From: Caenispirillum bisanense
GTDB lineage: Bacteria > Pseudomonadota > Alphaproteobacteria > Rhodospirillales > Rhodospirillaceae
Reading direction: 5' to 3'
Length of the DNA: 64,000 nt
Assembly: GCF_900230255.1 (NCBI RefSeq)
Contig: NZ_OCNJ01000002.1
Span: forward strand, 372,001 to 436,000
The stretch's first letter is position 1, and each line of letters starts with the position of its first letter. Position numbers and translations under genes: made by a program. Under the pieces are notes generated by a model. It ran no database searches. It was not told the origin of the DNA and worked only from the letters and a program-made list of their open reading frames with translations. Shown here piece by piece: positions 62,194-64,000 of the stretch.

Positions 62194-63081
62194 TCACATC
62201 GTCGCGGCGATGCGGCCGACTTCGGCGAGCACGGCGTTGCGGGCGTCGGCCGAGGCGCCGCGGACTTCGTAGTAGGCGGTGACCACCAGCGGCGGCCGGG
62301 TGTTCGGCCAGACAGCGGCCACGTCGGCGGCGGTGCCGCTGCCGTTGGTGCCGGTCTTGTCGCCGACCAGCCAGGTGGCGGGGAAGCCGGCGCGCAGGCG
62401 GGCGTCGCCGGTGCGGTTGGTGACGAGCCAGCCCCGCAGCAGGTCCCGCGACCGCCGCGACAGAGCCTCCTCGAACAGCAGTGCATGCAGGGTGGCGGCC
62501 ATGGACGCCGGCGCGACCGTGTCGCGCTCGTCGCCCGCATGGTCGTGCTCGTTCAGCGCCGGCTCGGTGCGATCGAAGCGCGACACCGCATCACCGAGGC
62601 CGCGCACGAAGGCGGTGAGGGCGGCCGGCCCGCCGGAGGCGGCGTGCAGCAGGTTGGCGGCGGCGTTGTCGCTCATGGTGACGGCGGCGTCGCACAACTG
62701 GGCGACCGTCATGCCGGGCGTGCCAACGAAGGTTTCCGCCACCGGCGACCAGGGGACGAGGTCGGCCTTCCCGACCGGGATGCGGCGGTCCAGGGTCTCC
62801 TGGCCGGCGTCCACCCGGCGCAGGACGTGGGCGGCGAGCAGTGCCTTGAAGGTGCTGCAGGCGAGGAAGCGCTCGTCCTGCCGCCAGCCCGTGCGGGCGC
62901 CCGTGGCGACGTCCAGGATGGTGACGCCGAGGCGGCCGCCGTGGCGCCGCTCCAGGTCGGCCAGACGGGCGCCCGGGTCGGAAACGGCGGTGGCGGTCTC
63001 GGCGCGGAGGGGAACGGAGGCGAGCGCGGGCGCCGCCAGCAGGGCGCCGATCAGCGCGCTGCGACGTGTCAGGCTGGGCAT
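62194..63081 (-). CDS. bla: Class A beta-lactamase
   Basis: A 295-aa enzyme with a Tat-like signal (TRRSALIGALLAAPALASVP). The catalytic set is complete: S76-T-F-K79 (CSTFK, Ambler S70/K73), S137-D-N (MSDN, 130 loop), E173-P-A-L-N177 (omega-loop E166/N170) and K242-T-G (DKTGTNG, 234 loop). The Cys before the active Ser corresponds to position 69, but position 238 is Asn, so the disulfide of class A carbapenemases is not possible. It diverges from an AmpR-like gene, so inducible expression is likely. GAGGAT precedes ATG 63081. Confidence 0.95.
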   Translation of the reverse strand: MPSLTRRSALIGALLAAPALASVPLRAETATAVSDPGARLADLERRHGGRLGVTILDVATGARTGWRQDERFLACSTFKALLAAHVLRRVDAGQETLDRRIPVGKADLVPWSPVAETFVGTPGMTVAQLCDAAVTMSDNAAANLLHAASGGPAALTAFVRGLGDAVSRFDRTEPALNEHDHAGDERDTVAPASMAATLHALLFEEALSRRSRDLLRGWLVTNRTGDARLRAGFPATWLVGDKTGTNGSGTAADVAAVWPNTRPPLVVTAYYEVRGASADARNAVLAEVGRIAATM

Positions 63082-63205
63082 GGTGGGAGTGATCCTCTCG
63101 AACGGGGAGGGGGGCAGGGCGACGCCGGCGGCGGGCCGGCGCTCTCCGGTCAAGCGATAGGCGAGCCCGCCGCGGCGGACAAACGATGCTTTGTCCGCAG
63201 AGCCA

Positions 63206-63218
63206 TGAGATGTTCTCA
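63206..63218. promoter_or_regulatory. LysR-type T-N11-A operator between bla and ampR-like genes
   Basis: TGAGA (63206-63210), TGT and TCTCA (63214-63218) form a perfect inverted repeat with exact T-N11-A spacing, in the divergent region between the beta-lactamase and the LysR gene. This is the standard site of AmpR-like regulators. Confidence 0.65.
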
Positions 63219-63274
63219 GGTGTCCCACGGGATGGCCGCGCGATACTCTCGGGCGCCCTGCCGGAGAGACCTTC

Positions 63275-64000
63275 ATGGACGTGTCCCAGTTGCCGCTCAA
63301 TGCCTTGCGCGCCTTCGAAGCGTCGGCGCGCCTCGGCAGCTTCACCCGCGCGGGCATGGAGTTGCGGGTGACGCAGACGGCGGTCAGTCACCAGGTCAAG
63401 GCGCTGGAGGCGGTGCTCGGGGTGAAGCTGTTCGACCGGCTGCCGCGCGGCCTCGCGCTCACCGACGAGGCGCACGTGCTGCTGCCGGTGCTGACCGACG
63501 CCTTCCGCCGCATGAGCGTCACCCTCAGCCGGTTCGAGCAGGGCGACTTCCAGGAAGTGCTGACGGTGGGCGTGGTGGCGACCTTCGCCATGGGCTGGCT
63601 GCTGCCGCGGCTGCCGGACTTCGCGCAGGCCCACCCGCATATAGACCTGCGCCTGAAGACCAACGACAACACCGCCGACATGCTGATCGACGGGCTCGAC
63701 GTGTTCATCCGGTTCGGCGACGGTGCGTGGACGGGCATGGACGCCGTGCCGCTGATGGAAGCGCCGCTGGGCCCGGTGTGCGCCCCGGCGGTGGCGGCCC
63801 GCCTGCGGCGGCCGGCCGATCTGGCCGGCGAGCACCTGCTGCGGTCCTACCGCCGCGACGAATGGCCGGCGTGGTTCAGCGCCGCCGGGCTGGAGGTGCC
63901 GACCCTGCGCGGCTGGATGTTCGATTCGTCCCTCAGCCTCGCCGAGGCGGCCGCCCGCGGCACCGGCGTGGCGCTGGTGCCGGCGGCGATGTTCACCGAG
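63275..64000 (+). CDS. ampR: LysR regulator, AmpR/GcvA-like (3' end outside window)
   Basis: The first 242 residues are present and the frame is open at the window edge. The DNA-binding part is VSQLPLNALRAFEASARLGS, FTRAGMELRVTQTAVSHQVK and LEAVLGVKLFDRLPRGLALT, closely matching AmpR/GcvA. The effector domain follows (VVATFAMGWLLPRLPDFAQ). Placed divergently from a class A beta-lactamase, it is probably its activator, responding to cell-wall fragments. GGAGAGA precedes ATG 63275. The symbol is by context. Confidence 0.85.
   Translation, partial: MDVSQLPLNALRAFEASARLGSFTRAGMELRVTQTAVSHQVKALEAVLGVKLFDRLPRGLALTDEAHVLLPVLTDAFRRMSVTLSRFEQGDFQEVLTVGVVATFAMGWLLPRLPDFAQAHPHIDLRLKTNDNTADMLIDGLDVFIRFGDGAWTGMDAVPLMEAPLGPVCAPAVAARLRRPADLAGEHLLRSYRRDEWPAWFSAAGLEVPTLRGWMFDSSLSLAEAAARGTGVALVPAAMFTE

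Overview
The window is a stretch of chromosome from a high-GC alphaproteobacterium. The gene content points to Rhodospirillales: a leuS-lptE-holA operon, a ChvG/ChvI two-component pair, a DUF3576 lipoprotein, a strongly codon-biased Gram-negative porin and a VPLPA-CTERM protein. This placement is inference, because there is no rRNA in the window. I found no tRNA, rRNA, CRISPR array or intact insertion sequence.

Layout. 1-2477 is a polar amino-acid ABC transporter (ATPase end, binding protein, two permeases). 2579-5938 on the minus strand holds a Tat-exported PhoX-type phosphatase, a small membrane protein and a CinA-type MoCF protein. 6049-10548 holds a peptidoglycan-binding repeat protein, a membrane protein, a hemerythrin-receiver fusion and a Nudix hydrolase. 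10574-14055 holds a CsaA-like protein, an atypical PdxJ and a cNMP-sensor/TPR protein. 14532-18437 holds a gamma-glutamyltransferase lipoprotein, an amidase and a flavin reductase. 19234-20926 holds a DMT exporter and a VapBC toxin-antitoxin pair with a clear operator. 21001-23685 is aconitase. 24114-33003 is a Liv-type ABC uptake operon bracketed by two acyl/aryl-CoA ligases; it begins with a 26-codon leader ORF and contains five consecutive hairpins between the binding protein and LivF. 33027-33445 is a 147-bp-period tandem repeat.

33545-35696 holds envelope proteins. 35751-39900 is leuS-lptE-holA, followed by DUF3576, a porin, a TPR-sulfotransferase, CobD and a LysR regulator. 46775-49905 is a pair of uncharacterised genes: a 417-aa protein with a probable non-AUG start and a duplicated helical segment, followed by a 615-aa protein carrying a duplicated K-x-G-G-S-x-G-x-H-T-T-A motif and visibly lower GC than its neighbours. 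This pair is the best candidate in the window for an undescribed system. 50002-53291 holds a bactofilin, an ornithine cyclodeaminase-like enzyme, a TetR regulator and a peroxiredoxin-like protein.

53266-55732 is ChvG/ChvI. 55827-59948 is a redox module: a PhoQ/FeuQ-like kinase, its regulator and a PepSY protein are divergent from a small exported protein, a cytochrome b561, an SHP-type (DUF1924) cytochrome and a diheme cytochrome c. Two 11-bp-period direct-repeat boxes lie between the two arms. The window closes with an exported toroid-like protein, a VPLPA-CTERM protein, and a class A beta-lactamase divergent from an AmpR/GcvA-like LysR gene that runs off the end.

Starts were chosen from Shine-Dalgarno spacing and coding overlap. 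All functional names rest on recognition of motifs and family resemblance by eye, not on database searches.
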